Shown: piece after piece, positions 1 to 8,724 of the stretch
Layout of the letters: every line of letters begins with the position of its first letter
Numbering within the stretch: the stretch's first letter is position 1
DNA from: JAJDAT01 sp964344185
GTDB taxonomy: Bacteria > Nitrospinota > Nitrospinia > Nitrospinales > JAJDAT01
Assembly (NCBI GenBank): GCA_964344185.1
Contig: CAYFMN010000002.1
Span: 210,760-274,759, forward strand
Reading direction: 5' to 3'
Length of the DNA: 64,000 bases
Notes under the pieces: model-generated
What the model saw: only the letters and a program-made list of their open reading frames with translations
Database searches by the model: none
Told to the model about the DNA's origin: nothing
Made by a program: the position numbers and the translations under genes

Positions 1-998
1 TTTTCAATCTCCAGGATTGTTTCGTAGTTAACAACGTGATCCTTAATCATGGCTTTGGGACGGATCTCACGGACTTTGCCGCTAAAAAACCTTTCCGCGT
101 AGCTATCGACGGTAAAAGTAGCTTCCTGCCCAACCCTCACTCTTCCGATGTCTGTCTCATCCACGTAAACCGTCACTTCCAATTTATTGAGATCGACTAA
201 AGTCACAAAGGTGGGAGAATTCAAACTTGCGGCGACCGTTTCTCCTTTTTGAGTCGATATGGACGCAACCGTTCCATTTGTTGGGGCTACGATTGTCGCA
301 TAAGAAAGTTGAGTTTCAACTTCTTGAAGATCAGCCTTCGCTTTTTGGACATTAGCCTCCGCCAATATAATATTGTTTTCTAATTGCGTTTCTTTCAACC
401 TGAGAGTTTCTTCAGCGGACTTATAACGTGCTTTAAGGACTTTCAGTTTTTCCTGACTCTCGTCGAGTACGGTAACAGATACAACACCCTTTTCGCTTAA
501 TTCCTGGTTCCTCTCCAGCATCTTTTCAGCCAACTCGATTTGAACTTCAATTTCTACATATTCAGCGCGGGCTTTATTGATTTCCAACGGTCCTTCGTCG
601 GCTATTTTGTCTAATCGAGCGCGTTGAGCCGCCAGTTCGGCTTTCCGTTGCGCAACGCGAGCCGCCAAATCCGAATGCTCGACCACCGCAATCACCTCTC
701 CGGCTTTTACGTAATCGCCGATTTGGACAAATAATTGCTCTAGTTGCCCGGAAATCCTGGAACCAATTTTAACTTCGGCTCCTGTTTTAAGAGTTACTGT
801 TCCGGTTGCGGAAACTGTTTGGCGCAATTCGCGAAATTCGGCTTTGGTGAATTCATAATTCTTAGCCGAGGATGCATAGCCTTGGCGATCTCCTCCGCTT
901 ACCAAACTTAAAACAGGACTAATAAGAGCCGGCTGAAACTTCCAGGCAACGGCAGTTCCTGCAATCACAAAAAATAATATAAGGAAAAGCTTTTTCAT
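1..998 (-). CDS. Periplasmic adaptor (membrane-fusion) protein, MacA/HlyD type, C-terminus cut by window edge
   Basis: Reading the minus strand from the ATG at 998 gives an open frame of 332 codons that runs off the window with no stop. It opens with a short cytoplasmic end (MKKLFLI) and one hydrophobic signal-anchor segment. A biotinyl-lipoyl half follows (residues about 75-105, including GSRISGQLEQLFVQIGDYV), then a long alanine/glutamate/lysine-rich coiled-coil hairpin (about 110-220), the second lipoyl half (IVAPTNGTVASI) and the start of the beta-barrel domain. This is the order of MacA-like adaptors, which bridge an inner-membrane ABC or RND pump to an outer-membrane channel. The pump genes would lie to the left, outside the window. 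The family is clear; the substrate cannot be inferred. Confidence 0.9.
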   Translation of the reverse strand, partial: MKKLFLILFFVIAGTAVAWKFQPALISPVLSLVSGGDRQGYASSAKNYEFTKAEFRELRQTVSATGTVTLKTGAEVKIGSRISGQLEQLFVQIGDYVKAGEVIAVVEHSDLAARVAQRKAELAAQRARLDKIADEGPLEINKARAEYVEIEVQIELAEKMLERNQELSEKGVVSVTVLDESQEKLKVLKARYKSAEETLRLKETQLENNIILAEANVQKAKADLQEVETQLSYATIVAPTNGTVASISTQKGETVAASLNSPTFVTLVDLNKLEVTVYVDETDIGRVRVGQEATFTVDSYAERFFSGKVREIRPKAMIKDHVVNYETILEIE

Positions 999-1280
999 AT
1001 TCCTCAAACTCAAGATTTCTGGATATCTATTTATATTAACATATCGGCTAAAACCTTCCGAGTCTGAGTTTCAAAGATCAGATTTTTCCTGTTTTCTTAT
1101 ATACGGGTATAGGAAAGTCAACCCTGTAATATATAGATTGGAGTTTTGACGTACAGATAAATTATTTTTAACCTTTTTATAAACTCAATTCAATTCAGCC
1201 CTACAATAAGAGAAATCAATTTAGACGATCTGTGTTATTTTACCGTCAAACAACAATTAAATTTTCCAATCAAGTTTTTC

Positions 1281-2252
1281 ATGAAAAAACCTTGCAAACA
1301 AATTAAAAAAAGTTTTCAAATCTTATTTTTTATATACCTGATTAACATTACCTCCATCTGTTCCGCATTTTCTTTGAGTTCAGATTTTTTTAAAGACATT
1401 ATCGCTTTAACTCTGTCCCAAATAACCAGAACTCAAGTCAGCTTTCAAAATTTTGAATCGTCTTTTTCTCCAAAAATGATATTTAAACTCGAAGACGTAA
1501 AATTTAAAAAAAGGGGCAAAATCTTATTATGGGCTAAAACTCTGCGTCTAGAACCTTCTCCAAATTTTCTATTATCCTGGAGAAAGACGTCAAGTTCGAA
1601 TGCGTTTATGAACTTTAATCTAGAAGATGGAAGAACCGAAAAAATTGACTTCAAAGAAGCCGAAGGAATATTACGAACTAACGCGGAAACAATAACGCTC
1701 GAACCAACTAAAATATCGCTCGCAAAAGGGGAAGTGTTATTGTCTGGAGATTATCAGAAAAACTTAAAGGCTTTTGACGGAACAATAACCGCCAAACAAT
1801 TTGCGCTTAATTCTTTTAAGGAAATTGACCTTTCGGGAATAGTCGATCTAAACGCAAACGTTCAAGGATATGTCAGTCAAAAAAGAAAAATCATTCCAAT
1901 GAGCGGTGTAGGAAAAATTCTTGCTTTAAATGGATCAACAAAAAATTCATACGTTGCTAATTTGGTTTTGGAAGCTTTAAAGCTGACCAAACAAGACGCC
2001 TCTCTCTCTACTATTTTAAATTTTAATAATCTTTCGGGAAGTTTCTCAATTAGTCAAGGAATTCTACAAACAAGTGACTTAAAATTTAAAGGCAATACAT
2101 TAAACGTAGATGGAGAAGGAAAACTAAACTTTCTGACTCAAAGTTTTGATCTAAAATTTCAAATGAAAAAAAATCCACACTCAAACCATCAAAGCAATTT
2201 TGGTTTACGAGGAACCTTCAAACAACCCGAGATTTATCGCAAAGTCAACTAA
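1281..2252 (+). CDS. AsmA-like secreted/membrane-tethered protein
   Basis: A 323-residue protein with a basic N-terminus and a hydrophobic stretch ending near ICSAFS, which looks like a signal peptide or anchor. The rest is predicted beta-rich. The C-terminal third (GSFSISQGILQTSDLKFKG, then VDGEGKLNFLTQSFDLKF) matches the pattern typical of the AsmA C-terminal region: a graft of 'ikdGvl-tsdl' followed by 'v-GkG-vdl-t--ld'. AsmA-family proteins are envelope proteins linked to lipid transport and outer-membrane homeostasis. This copy is far shorter than classical AsmA or TamB, so it may hold only the C-terminal module. Its own function is not known. It stands alone between two intergenic gaps of about 200-280 bases. 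Confidence 0.6.
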   Translation: MKKPCKQIKKSFQILFFIYLINITSICSAFSLSSDFFKDIIALTLSQITRTQVSFQNFESSFSPKMIFKLEDVKFKKRGKILLWAKTLRLEPSPNFLLSWRKTSSSNAFMNFNLEDGRTEKIDFKEAEGILRTNAETITLEPTKISLAKGEVLLSGDYQKNLKAFDGTITAKQFALNSFKEIDLSGIVDLNANVQGYVSQKRKIIPMSGVGKILALNGSTKNSYVANLVLEALKLTKQDASLSTILNFNNLSGSFSISQGILQTSDLKFKGNTLNVDGEGKLNFLTQSFDLKFQMKKNPHSNHQSNFGLRGTFKQPEIYRKVN

Positions 2253-2452
2253 ACTTTACAATATCCCCCCCGTAAAAAGTTTTGGTTTCAAAATTTAATG
2301 AGCTTGACAACGAAAATTAGGCATATAAAATTAATAGTATCCAGTTTCTTTATTTTCCAATATTTAAGTCCGATTCCTTATTTTTAATGAGCAAAATAAC
2401 AAGCAAAAGCGCCATGACAAAAATAAGGTCTATAAAATATTAAAGGCAAATC

Positions 2453-3406
2453 ATGGACAGTGAAAAAATTGACCTATCCTCAATGAAAATTCTACTTGTC
2501 GACGACATTCCGGCAAATTTAAACGTCCTTGTGGAAACTCTTAAAAAAGAAGGCTACAACTTGTCATTTGCCACCAGCGGCGAATTGGCTCTGACAACTG
2601 TCCAGAAACTTAAACCAGACCTTATCCTGTTAGACATCATGATGCCTGGAATTGACGGATTCGAAACCTGCCAACGCTTAAAAGAAAATGAAACCACCAG
2701 GGATATCCCCATTATTTTTATAACCGCTAAAGCCGATACTGAAGACATTATTAAGGGCTTTTCCCTTGGAGGAGTGGACTATATAACCAAACCTTTTAGA
2801 CAGGATGAAGTTTTAGCTCGTGTAAGAACTCATTTAACTTTACAAAAAACTCTGCGCGAAAAGGACGACCTGATTGCAGAACTCAAAGACACTCAAGAAG
2901 TGCTGCAAAACTCAGCAAGAATTGATTTATTAACCGGTCTCTACAACAGAAAAGATTTAGAAGAAAAATTAGATCAAGAAGAACATAGAAGCAAGCTAAA
3001 TAGTACTTCCTTCTCAATCGCTTTAACCAGTGTTGATAGTTTTCGCGATATTAACGGCGAATTTGGGGAATATGTCGGCAATCACGTTTTGATTCATATC
3101 TCCTCGGTTCTTTCTGAAAATATTCGCCAACAAGATTTTATCGGGCGATGGACAGGTTCGTGTTTTTTAATCATACTCCCACAAACCAATTTAGCCGATT
3201 CAAAAGAAATTGCAGAAAGTTTACGCTCAAAAATGGAAAACGAAAAACTCGATTTTAATGGAAAAAATATTCCTTTTACATTGAGCTTTGCAATAGCCGA
3301 GTTCAAAAAAGAAATTAATTTATATCGTTTTTTAAAACAAACAGAAGACCAATTACACTCCGCCAAGACAACGTCAAAAAATCAGGTGATCACAATAGAT
3401 TTATAA
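2453..3406 (+). CDS. PleD-like response regulator: REC + degenerate GGDEF domain
   Basis: A 317-aa protein. Residues about 10-125 form a receiver domain with the acidic pair (LLVDD), the phospho-acceptor Asp in LLDIMMPG and the conserved Lys in YITKPF. A short coiled coil leads to a GGDEF-fold domain beginning at RIDLLTGLYNR (about 162), the standard entry motif of diguanylate cyclases. The catalytic loop, normally RxGGDEF, reads RWTGSCF here, so the metal- and GTP-binding Gly-Gly-Asp/Glu residues are missing. I infer that it cannot make c-di-GMP and is either a nucleotide sensor or a purely regulatory output. cheR lies 34 bases downstream on the same strand and is probably co-transcribed. 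Confidence 0.9.
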   Translation: MDSEKIDLSSMKILLVDDIPANLNVLVETLKKEGYNLSFATSGELALTTVQKLKPDLILLDIMMPGIDGFETCQRLKENETTRDIPIIFITAKADTEDIIKGFSLGGVDYITKPFRQDEVLARVRTHLTLQKTLREKDDLIAELKDTQEVLQNSARIDLLTGLYNRKDLEEKLDQEEHRSKLNSTSFSIALTSVDSFRDINGEFGEYVGNHVLIHISSVLSENIRQQDFIGRWTGSCFLIILPQTNLADSKEIAESLRSKMENEKLDFNGKNIPFTLSFAIAEFKKEINLYRFLKQTEDQLHSAKTTSKNQVITIDL

Positions 3407-3440
3407 AAAATCTTAAAGTATCCCTTCGAGGATTTTCATC

Positions 3441-4262
3441 TTGTCTATCCAACCATCCGATTTTAAATACATTTGCGAATTCATTAAAAATGCCTCCGGT
3501 ATTGTTTTGGAGCCCGGGAAAGAATATCTTGTTGAAAACCGCTTAAGTGTACTGGCGCGTAAAATAAAAATAGAAAACTTTGAAAAACTGATAGCAAAAC
3601 TAAGACAAGAAGATTCCAATGATTTAAGACAAAAAGTTGTAGACGCCCTCACCACAAACGAAACCTCATTTTTTAGAGACAAACATCCTTTTGAAAGTTT
3701 GAAGTCGGCCATACTCCCAGAAATCATCAAAAAGCGCTCAGCGGTCAAACAATTGAATATATGGTGCGCTGCCAGTTCTAGCGGTCAAGAACCATACACA
3801 ATAGCTATCGTGTTAAAAGAAATGTCCTACCTTCTAAATAATTGGAAAATAAACTTTATTGCGAGCGATATTTCAGAAGAAATGCTGGAAAGGTGTCGTC
3901 AAGGAATCTATACCCAGTTGGAAATTGGACGCGGATTACCAGCCCATTTTCTTCCCAAATATTTCAACCGACACAAAAACTGTTGGCAGATAAAACAAGA
4001 ACTAAGAACCATGATTGATTTCCGCCCTTTTAATCTATGTAAACAATGGCCCTATATGCCTAACATGGATATCGTGTTTTTACGTCATGTATTGGTATAT
4101 TTCAATAACGATACAAAAACAGAAATTTTAGGAAAAATTCGTAGCTTATTGAAACCAGATGGATATGTGTTTTTAGGGGTTGGCGATAATCCTAAGGCAT
4201 TAGATAAAAGCTTCACTCGTACCGAATTTTCAACATCTGCCTGCTACAAAATCACCTCTTAA
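3441..4262 (+). CDS. cheR: CheR-type chemoreceptor glutamate methyltransferase
   Basis: A 273-aa protein with the CheR layout: an N-terminal helical domain (residues 1-70, with VENRLSVLARK) and the SAM-binding domain beginning at NETSFFRD and LNIWCAASSSGQEPYTIA. The SSGQEPYS-like loop is the CheR signature for SAM binding. DIVFLRHVLVYFN matches the 'fcRNVliYF' motif. CheR transfers methyl groups from SAM to receptor glutamates. No receptor, CheA or CheB gene is near, so it is an orphan, perhaps linked to the REC-GGDEF gene just upstream. The start is a TTG preceded by GAGG at 9 bases. Its stop lies 34 bases before a repeat element. Confidence 0.93.
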   Translation: MSIQPSDFKYICEFIKNASGIVLEPGKEYLVENRLSVLARKIKIENFEKLIAKLRQEDSNDLRQKVVDALTTNETSFFRDKHPFESLKSAILPEIIKKRSAVKQLNIWCAASSSGQEPYTIAIVLKEMSYLLNNWKINFIASDISEEMLERCRQGIYTQLEIGRGLPAHFLPKYFNRHKNCWQIKQELRTMIDFRPFNLCKQWPYMPNMDIVFLRHVLVYFNNDTKTEILGKIRSLLKPDGYVFLGVGDNPKALDKSFTRTEFSTSACYKITS

Positions 4263-4296
4263 CAATAAAATTCTAATATCGCCGCACAATATTTTA

Positions 4297-4396
4297 AGGA
4301 GACCTCTATTAATTGGCATTTTTACTGGTTTGCTATCGTCTAACCATTGAATTTTAGGCTAGGCTCCTGACCAATCTGAATTTTTAGAGGTTCCCT
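4297..4396 (-). repeat. Family-1 intergenic repeat, copy C (minus orientation)
   Basis: About 100 bp related to the copies at 34481, 40998 and 50774 and to the deleted copy at 14017. On the minus strand it begins AGGGAACCTCTAAAAA and ends AATAGAGGTCTCCTT. The two ends are imperfect inverted repeats. Its internal hairpin is CTAGCC/GGTTAG in place of the CTGGCC or CTGACC versions in other copies. It starts 5 bases after the stop of the minus-strand flavoprotein gene and fills the gap between two convergent genes. Confidence 0.8.
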
Positions 4397-4400
4397 AAAA

Positions 4401-5690
4401 TTAACTTTTCAACCTCTTATTTAATATAAAACGATCAATCGCCTCCCTTGCCATTTTTAATCCAACAGAAGGCGTTGCCGTTTCTAGAAAAATTTGTTTG
4501 TACGGTTTATGACCCGATACAGAATTAAATAGGCAATCCATGAAAATAGGATCATCCTTTCCAATTTTTAAAAGGTGATCCATAAATTCGAAGTTTAAAC
4601 TCAGTTTTGTCATCCACCTTAAGACCCTCCCATAAGGAAGGTCTTGAGTCAGCTCCTTACACTCCTTGATAAAAATTTCAAAAGCCTTTTCGGAAACGCC
4701 ATGGTTTATGATCGTCTTTGCCGCGTATACACCGGTCAAACAGGCAGAATTAATCCCTTTCCCTTTATATGGACGAATTAAACCCGCCGCGTCGCCAATA
4801 GTTACATAACGACGTCCAAATAAATTTTTTGCTGGGCCAATCGGAAATTTACCGCGAAAATAATTTAACGGATTTTCTCTACGTTTATGTTCCGGCAAAA
4901 ACCTTTGAACTGGGGCGGAACGCAAGAACTCCAACATCACTTGAGATGAAACTTTACGTCCCGCCACATTAATGGAAAGATGGTCGTCTTTTGGAGTGAT
5001 GGCGCCAAACTCTAAGCCGTTATACGATAGTAAAAAAGCGTGAACAGTTGGTCCCATTTCTTGAAGAAAATCTTCGCCAGGGTAAATTCTGGTTATAACT
5101 GTATTTAAGAAATCAGGTTGCTTATAGGGAGTCGCTTGTTCAAAAACCTTGCACGATCCATCGTCTAAACCAAAAGCTCCCACTACCGCCGCCGCTCGGC
5201 AATTTTCTCCTTCGCTATAGACTAAAACATCTTGATCGTTAATTTCTACCGCCGTAACTTTGTTGTGAACTATTTCAGTGCCTGCTTCTTCCGCTTTTAA
5301 CATCATAAAAGCGTCAAACTTGGACCTATTTACAGCGTAACTTTTGCCTCCTTCGTCTCCTTTTAAATTCAAACTCATATTATCGGAGTGCAGGCAATAT
5401 CTCTTGATTTCTTTTTTAATAAGGCTTGAAGGAAACTCTAAACCTAAATTTTCGCGTAAAATATTTTCAAGGGGAGGAGAAAGAACGCCAATACACTGAT
5501 TAAATTGCCGGTGTTCCTGGAATTTCTTTTGTTCAAAAATAACAACTCGAATATTCTTGCCAAGTTTTTCCGCTTCCTTTTTTAAGGCAATAGCGCAACC
5601 GGAACCGCCCGGTCCTCCGCCAAAGATACAAATTGTATCGCCGTTTTGAATGGGTTTGAGATCGTCGCTCATCCGAGAGCCGTTTTTCAA
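4401..5690 (-). CDS. Geranylgeranyl-reductase-like FAD-dependent oxidoreductase
   Basis: A 429-aa flavoprotein with an N-terminal Rossmann dinucleotide-binding motif (ICIFGGGPGGSGCAIAL, about residues 20-36) and the second FAD motif GDAAGLIRPYKGKGI in the C-terminal half. Together these mark the geranylgeranyl reductase/FixC-like group of flavin monooxygenase-fold enzymes. Members reduce isoprenoid double bonds or oxidise lipophilic substrates; the substrate here is unknown. The longest frame starts with TTG at 5690, but ATG at 5672 (MSDDLKPIQNG) also fits; neither has a strong Shine-Dalgarno. It lies 11 bases after the stop of the SDR gene on the same strand, so the two probably form an operon. 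A repeat follows immediately. Confidence 0.85.
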   Translation of the reverse strand: MKNGSRMSDDLKPIQNGDTICIFGGGPGGSGCAIALKKEAEKLGKNIRVVIFEQKKFQEHRQFNQCIGVLSPPLENILRENLGLEFPSSLIKKEIKRYCLHSDNMSLNLKGDEGGKSYAVNRSKFDAFMMLKAEEAGTEIVHNKVTAVEINDQDVLVYSEGENCRAAAVVGAFGLDDGSCKVFEQATPYKQPDFLNTVITRIYPGEDFLQEMGPTVHAFLLSYNGLEFGAITPKDDHLSINVAGRKVSSQVMLEFLRSAPVQRFLPEHKRRENPLNYFRGKFPIGPAKNLFGRRYVTIGDAAGLIRPYKGKGINSACLTGVYAAKTIINHGVSEKAFEIFIKECKELTQDLPYGRVLRWMTKLSLNFEFMDHLLKIGKDDPIFMDCLFNSVSGHKPYKQIFLETATPSVGLKMAREAIDRFILNKRLKS

Positions 5691-5701
5691 ATTTAAAAAA
5701 T

Positions 5702-7228
5702 TTATTTAGGGTCCGTCGCTTCCCTATAGAAATAATCCAACATACCTTTAAAAATATAAGTATGAAATTTTGACAAAACACTCCAATATAATTTTCCCCA
5801 AAAAGGATATGGAATAAAATGAGCCGTCAAAGTGAGACGCGTGTTTCCATCTTCCTCCGGATTCAGTTGAAATTGCAACCAGGAAAATCCAGGAGAAATC
5901 ATTTCCGCTCTCAAAAGTAATTCTTTATTTTTCTCAAATCTTTCAACGCGCCAAAAGTCAATAAAATCTCCAACTCTTAAATTATCGGGATCGAGTCTGC
6001 CTCTTTGTAACCCAACGCCGCCTAAAAGCCGGTCGATAATTCCTCTCAACCTCCATAAAAAAATACCGTGATACCAACCGTTTTCTCCGCCAATCCGCGC
6101 GATCAGTTGAAAAACTCTTTCTGGAGATGCGGGTATATCGATATGATGTTTTTCCGCCACAAACTCAGAAGATTCAAATTTATGCAGAGGCATAAGATCG
6201 CGCATTTTATCAGGAGGGACGTGCGCCCAATGGGAATGAACTTGCGAGTTATCTTCCCTTTTAAGAGCTAACTCTATTGCTTCTTCAAACCCCAGAGGTT
6301 CGAAGGATACAATTTGGCAAATTTCTTTATTCCAACAAATTACGTTGGTTTTCAGGCTATCCAACAAGAGCGAAATAATATTTACTGGAACCGAAATAAA
6401 AAAATGAAGCCAGTATGCATAAATACGGCATAAAGTAGTTACAGGAATTGGAACCCAGGAAACATCAAAAAATTGAACTTCCTTATCAAGGATTTTTGAA
6501 AACCGGAGGATCATTTCTTTATATGAGAAAACATCCTTTCCTCCGATAGGAAACACCCCGCTAATGGATTCCCTGGCCTCCATCACCCCAACAAGATACT
6601 TAATAACATCGCGGATGGCGATTGGTTGACATTGCGAATTAAATTCTTCAAGAAAAGGTATCCATCTATTATGCAATATTAATGATTTAAGTAATTCATA
6701 AGACGCGCTACCCGCGCCAATGACGATTGCCGCGCGTAAGCGTATTACTGGGACCCTTCGGCTCGATAAAGTCGACCCCACTTCCATACGACTTCTTAGG
6801 TGAGGCGACAAACTGGCGTTCGCTTCTCCAAGTCCTCCCAGATAAATGATTTTCTCAACGCCGCAACTCTCTGCAACTTCCGCAAAATTTTCAGCGGCCT
6901 GGCGATCGGTATCGGAGAACTTATCCTTTTTGAGCCGCATACTATGAATAAGATAATAGGCTACTTTCACTTTATCTAAAGCGGAAACCAATTCGGATTT
7001 ATCCAAACAATCGGCGTAAACAACTTCTAGGTTTGGATGTTTTAAAAGGAAAGATCTGTGGCGGTTTCTTAACATGCAACGGACAAAATAGCCGCGAGCA
7101 ACGAGTTCGGGGATCAATCGTCGCGCGACATAGCCGTTTGCGCCAGTGACTAATACGATAGTACCAGACGGCAAAGGAGTCGTCGTCAAACCGTCACAGT
7201 AATGATAATTTACAGTCTCCGGGTCCAT
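5702..7228 (-). CDS. YbjT-like NAD(P)-binding SDR with C-terminal DUF2867 domain
   Basis: A 508-aa protein. Residues about 20-290 form an extended/atypical SDR fold with the nucleotide motif VLVTGANGYVARRLIPEL, a YLIHSM segment and the IYLGGLG motif seen in YbjT relatives. The remainder (about 345-505: HHIDIPASPERVFQLIARIGG, then GGENGWYHG and later the PGFSWLQFQL stretch) is the SRPBCC/DUF2867-type ligand-binding domain common in these long SDRs. It probably acts on a quinone- or lipid-like substrate, but that is inference. The downstream flavoprotein gene begins 11 bases later, which suggests the pair works on the same molecule. Confidence 0.87.
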   Translation of the reverse strand: MDPETVNYHYCDGLTTTPLPSGTIVLVTGANGYVARRLIPELVARGYFVRCMLRNRHRSFLLKHPNLEVVYADCLDKSELVSALDKVKVAYYLIHSMRLKKDKFSDTDRQAAENFAEVAESCGVEKIIYLGGLGEANASLSPHLRSRMEVGSTLSSRRVPVIRLRAAIVIGAGSASYELLKSLILHNRWIPFLEEFNSQCQPIAIRDVIKYLVGVMEARESISGVFPIGGKDVFSYKEMILRFSKILDKEVQFFDVSWVPIPVTTLCRIYAYWLHFFISVPVNIISLLLDSLKTNVICWNKEICQIVSFEPLGFEEAIELALKREDNSQVHSHWAHVPPDKMRDLMPLHKFESSEFVAEKHHIDIPASPERVFQLIARIGGENGWYHGIFLWRLRGIIDRLLGGVGLQRGRLDPDNLRVGDFIDFWRVERFEKNKELLLRAEMISPGFSWLQFQLNPEEDGNTRLTLTAHFIPYPFWGKLYWSVLSKFHTYIFKGMLDYFYREATDPK

Positions 7229-7314
7229 CTAGCCTTCCTCCCGAGAGCTGACGAGTTAAAATGAATTGACCTTAAAGCTATTTTGGCGCCTTTTAGCTCA
7301 AGACTCAATAAGGA

Positions 7315-7806
7315 TTATCCTAATAATTGAAGAACTTTTTTCCTAAGATCTTCGTTATCAAAAGGTTTGAGCATATATTGATCTACCCCTGAACTAACGG
7401 CTTTCAAAACGTTTTCTTTTTGATCTTCGGACGTCATCATCAAAAAAGGAATTTTAAATAATTCAGGATTGACTCTGATTTTTTTTATAAATTCCAAACC
7501 TGTCATCCCAGGCATATGCCAGTCGGAAATAATCAGATTAAACGCCTGATCTGATAAAATATCCAAAGCTTTTTGACCGTTATCCGCTAATCCAATATTA
7601 GTTCTTTGAAATCCAAATTCCATCAAGGCGTCTAATAAAATCTCTTGCATCAGTTCCGAATCGTCAACAACCAGAACCTTGGTCATTTTCAATCGTTTTT
7701 CGCGTTCTTTTCTCAGGCTTTCCCGGAGTTTTTTATTTTCCGCCCTTAACTGAAAAATCTCTTCATTTAAATCTATAATAATTTTTTCGTCAGAATCAGA
7801 AGCCAT
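7315..7806 (-). CDS. CheY-like response regulator with N-terminal coiled coil (copy 1 of a tandem pair)
   Basis: 163 aa: residues 1-40 form a charged coiled coil (EEIFQLRAENKKLRESLRK), and residues 43-163 form one receiver domain with VLVVDDSELM, the phospho-Asp in IISDWHMPGMTG, and the conserved Lys in YMLKPFD. There is no output domain, so it acts like CheY through protein contact, and the coiled coil could provide dimerisation. The gene at 7870-8349 has the same architecture and closely similar sequence, so the pair came from a tandem duplication. They are 63 bases apart in the same direction. Confidence 0.92.
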   Translation of the reverse strand: MASDSDEKIIIDLNEEIFQLRAENKKLRESLRKEREKRLKMTKVLVVDDSELMQEILLDALMEFGFQRTNIGLADNGQKALDILSDQAFNLIISDWHMPGMTGLEFIKKIRVNPELFKIPFLMMTSEDQKENVLKAVSSGVDQYMLKPFDNEDLRKKVLQLLG

Positions 7807-7869
7807 GGTTTCGCTAACTATTAAAATCTTTTTTCTAAATTAAAGAAGATATAGACTGTGTGTCTTAAT

Positions 7870-8349
7870 TCATCCTAACACTTGTAAAACCTTCTCCTTC
7901 AAGTCCTCAATATTAAACGGCTTAAGAATATATTGATCCACTCCCGAACTTAGCGCTTTCAGGATATTTTGTTCCTCGTCTTCTACAGTCATCATTATAA
8001 AAGGAATTTCGAATAAATCGGGATGCGCCCTTATTTTCTGGATGAACTGTAAACCCGTCAATCCAGGCATATACCAATCGGAAATAATCAAATCAAAGTA
8101 CTGATCATACGCCATTTTCAAAGCTTTTTGACCGTTATCTGCAAATTTAATTCTGGGACGTTTGAATCCAAATTCTATCAACGCGTCAAATATTACTTCC
8201 TGCATCGATAGCGAATCGTCCACCACCAGGATTTTGGTTGTCTGAAACCGGCGTCGACGCTCCTTTTTTAGGTTCTTAAGAAGCTCTTCATTCTTTTCCT
8301 TCAGGTGAAGATTTTCGAAAATTAATTCCTCTATATTTTCGGAAGACAT
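7870..8349 (-). CDS. CheY-like response regulator with N-terminal coiled coil (copy 2 of a tandem pair)
   Basis: 159 aa with the same plan as the downstream neighbour: a coiled coil (about residues 1-35, ENLHLKEKNEELLKNLKKE) and a receiver domain with ILVVDDSLSM, phospho-Asp in IISDWYMPGLTG and Lys in YILKPFN. Identity with the 7315-7806 product is high across the receiver (GVDQY-LKPF is shared), while the coiled-coil segment differs more. Separate coiled coils could make the two paralogues pair with different partners. No sensor kinase is adjacent; the hybrid kinase at 36373 is the closest candidate in the window. Confidence 0.92.
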   Translation of the reverse strand: MSSENIEELIFENLHLKEKNEELLKNLKKERRRRFQTTKILVVDDSLSMQEVIFDALIEFGFKRPRIKFADNGQKALKMAYDQYFDLIISDWYMPGLTGLQFIQKIRAHPDLFEIPFIMMTVEDEEQNILKALSSGVDQYILKPFNIEDLKEKVLQVLG

Positions 8350-8373
8350 AATAATCCTCTTGAATTAAACCGG

Positions 8374-8514
8374 TTAGTCTAAAATATATTCAACGTAAAT
8401 TATCCAACCCAACATCGAGAGAACTAATATTGTGTACCCTGTATGGACCCATATCGTGAAAAATAAATTTTCTTTTCGCTTTTTTGGAGGCTTGTTTTTT
8501 TCGTTGTCGCTCAT
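8374..8514 (-). CDS. 46-aa single-span membrane protein, hypothetical
   Basis: A short frame from the ATG at 8514 to the TAA at 8376-8374. The product has a lysine-rich cytoplasmic end (MSDNEKNKPPKKRKENLFF) followed by one hydrophobic helix (TILVLSMLGWIIYVEYILD), a clean positive-inside single-span topology. It lies 30 bases downstream of another small membrane-protein frame and 25 bases upstream of the twin response-regulator pair, all on the minus strand. No homologue is recognised. The support is composition and topology only, so a chance frame is possible, but the opposite and overlapping frames look less protein-like. Confidence 0.5.
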   Translation of the reverse strand: MSDNEKNKPPKKRKENLFFTIWVHTGYTILVLSMLGWIIYVEYILD

Positions 8515-8544
8515 TTTGATATTTTGGTTGAAAAACAATAAGTT

Positions 8545-8724
8545 TTAGGTCTTTACTCGTTTCCAAAGATAGTAACCTCCGGCTACTAAAACAATCAAAA
8601 AATAAAAACCATATTCTAAAACAAACGAGTAAACATAGCCTCTGATAGCAAGTTGAATGAGAGGTCAAATTAAAATTAGAACGCCTATCGCCCCGAATAT
8701 AAACAAAACCTGTCTAAAACTCAT
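8545..8724 (-). pseudogene. Small two-span membrane protein frame interrupted by an in-frame TGA at codon 20
   Basis: Reading from the ATG at 8724 gives MSFRQVLFIFGAIGVLILI, then TGA (8667-8665), then 39 further codons in the same frame (PLIQLAIRGYVYSF, LEYGFYFLIVLVAGGYYLW, KRVKT) to TAA at 8547-8545. Both halves are hydrophobic with sensible polar and basic edges, so together they look like one two-helix membrane protein of 59 residues. The TGA could be a TGG-to-TGA mutation, a sequencing error or, less likely, a recoded codon. Nothing like a selenocysteine insertion hairpin was identified. The next small frame starts 30 bases downstream. Confidence 0.45.

Noticed and set aside
1146..1183. 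TTGACG and TATAAA as a promoter for the AsmA-like gene.
   Set aside because: The spacing is 26 bases, too long for a standard sigma-70 promoter.
8390..8668. A 92-aa minus-strand frame.
   Set aside because: It overlaps two better small membrane-protein frames (8374-8514, 8545-8724) in another register, is Cys/Ser/Arg-rich and lacks a protein-like pattern.
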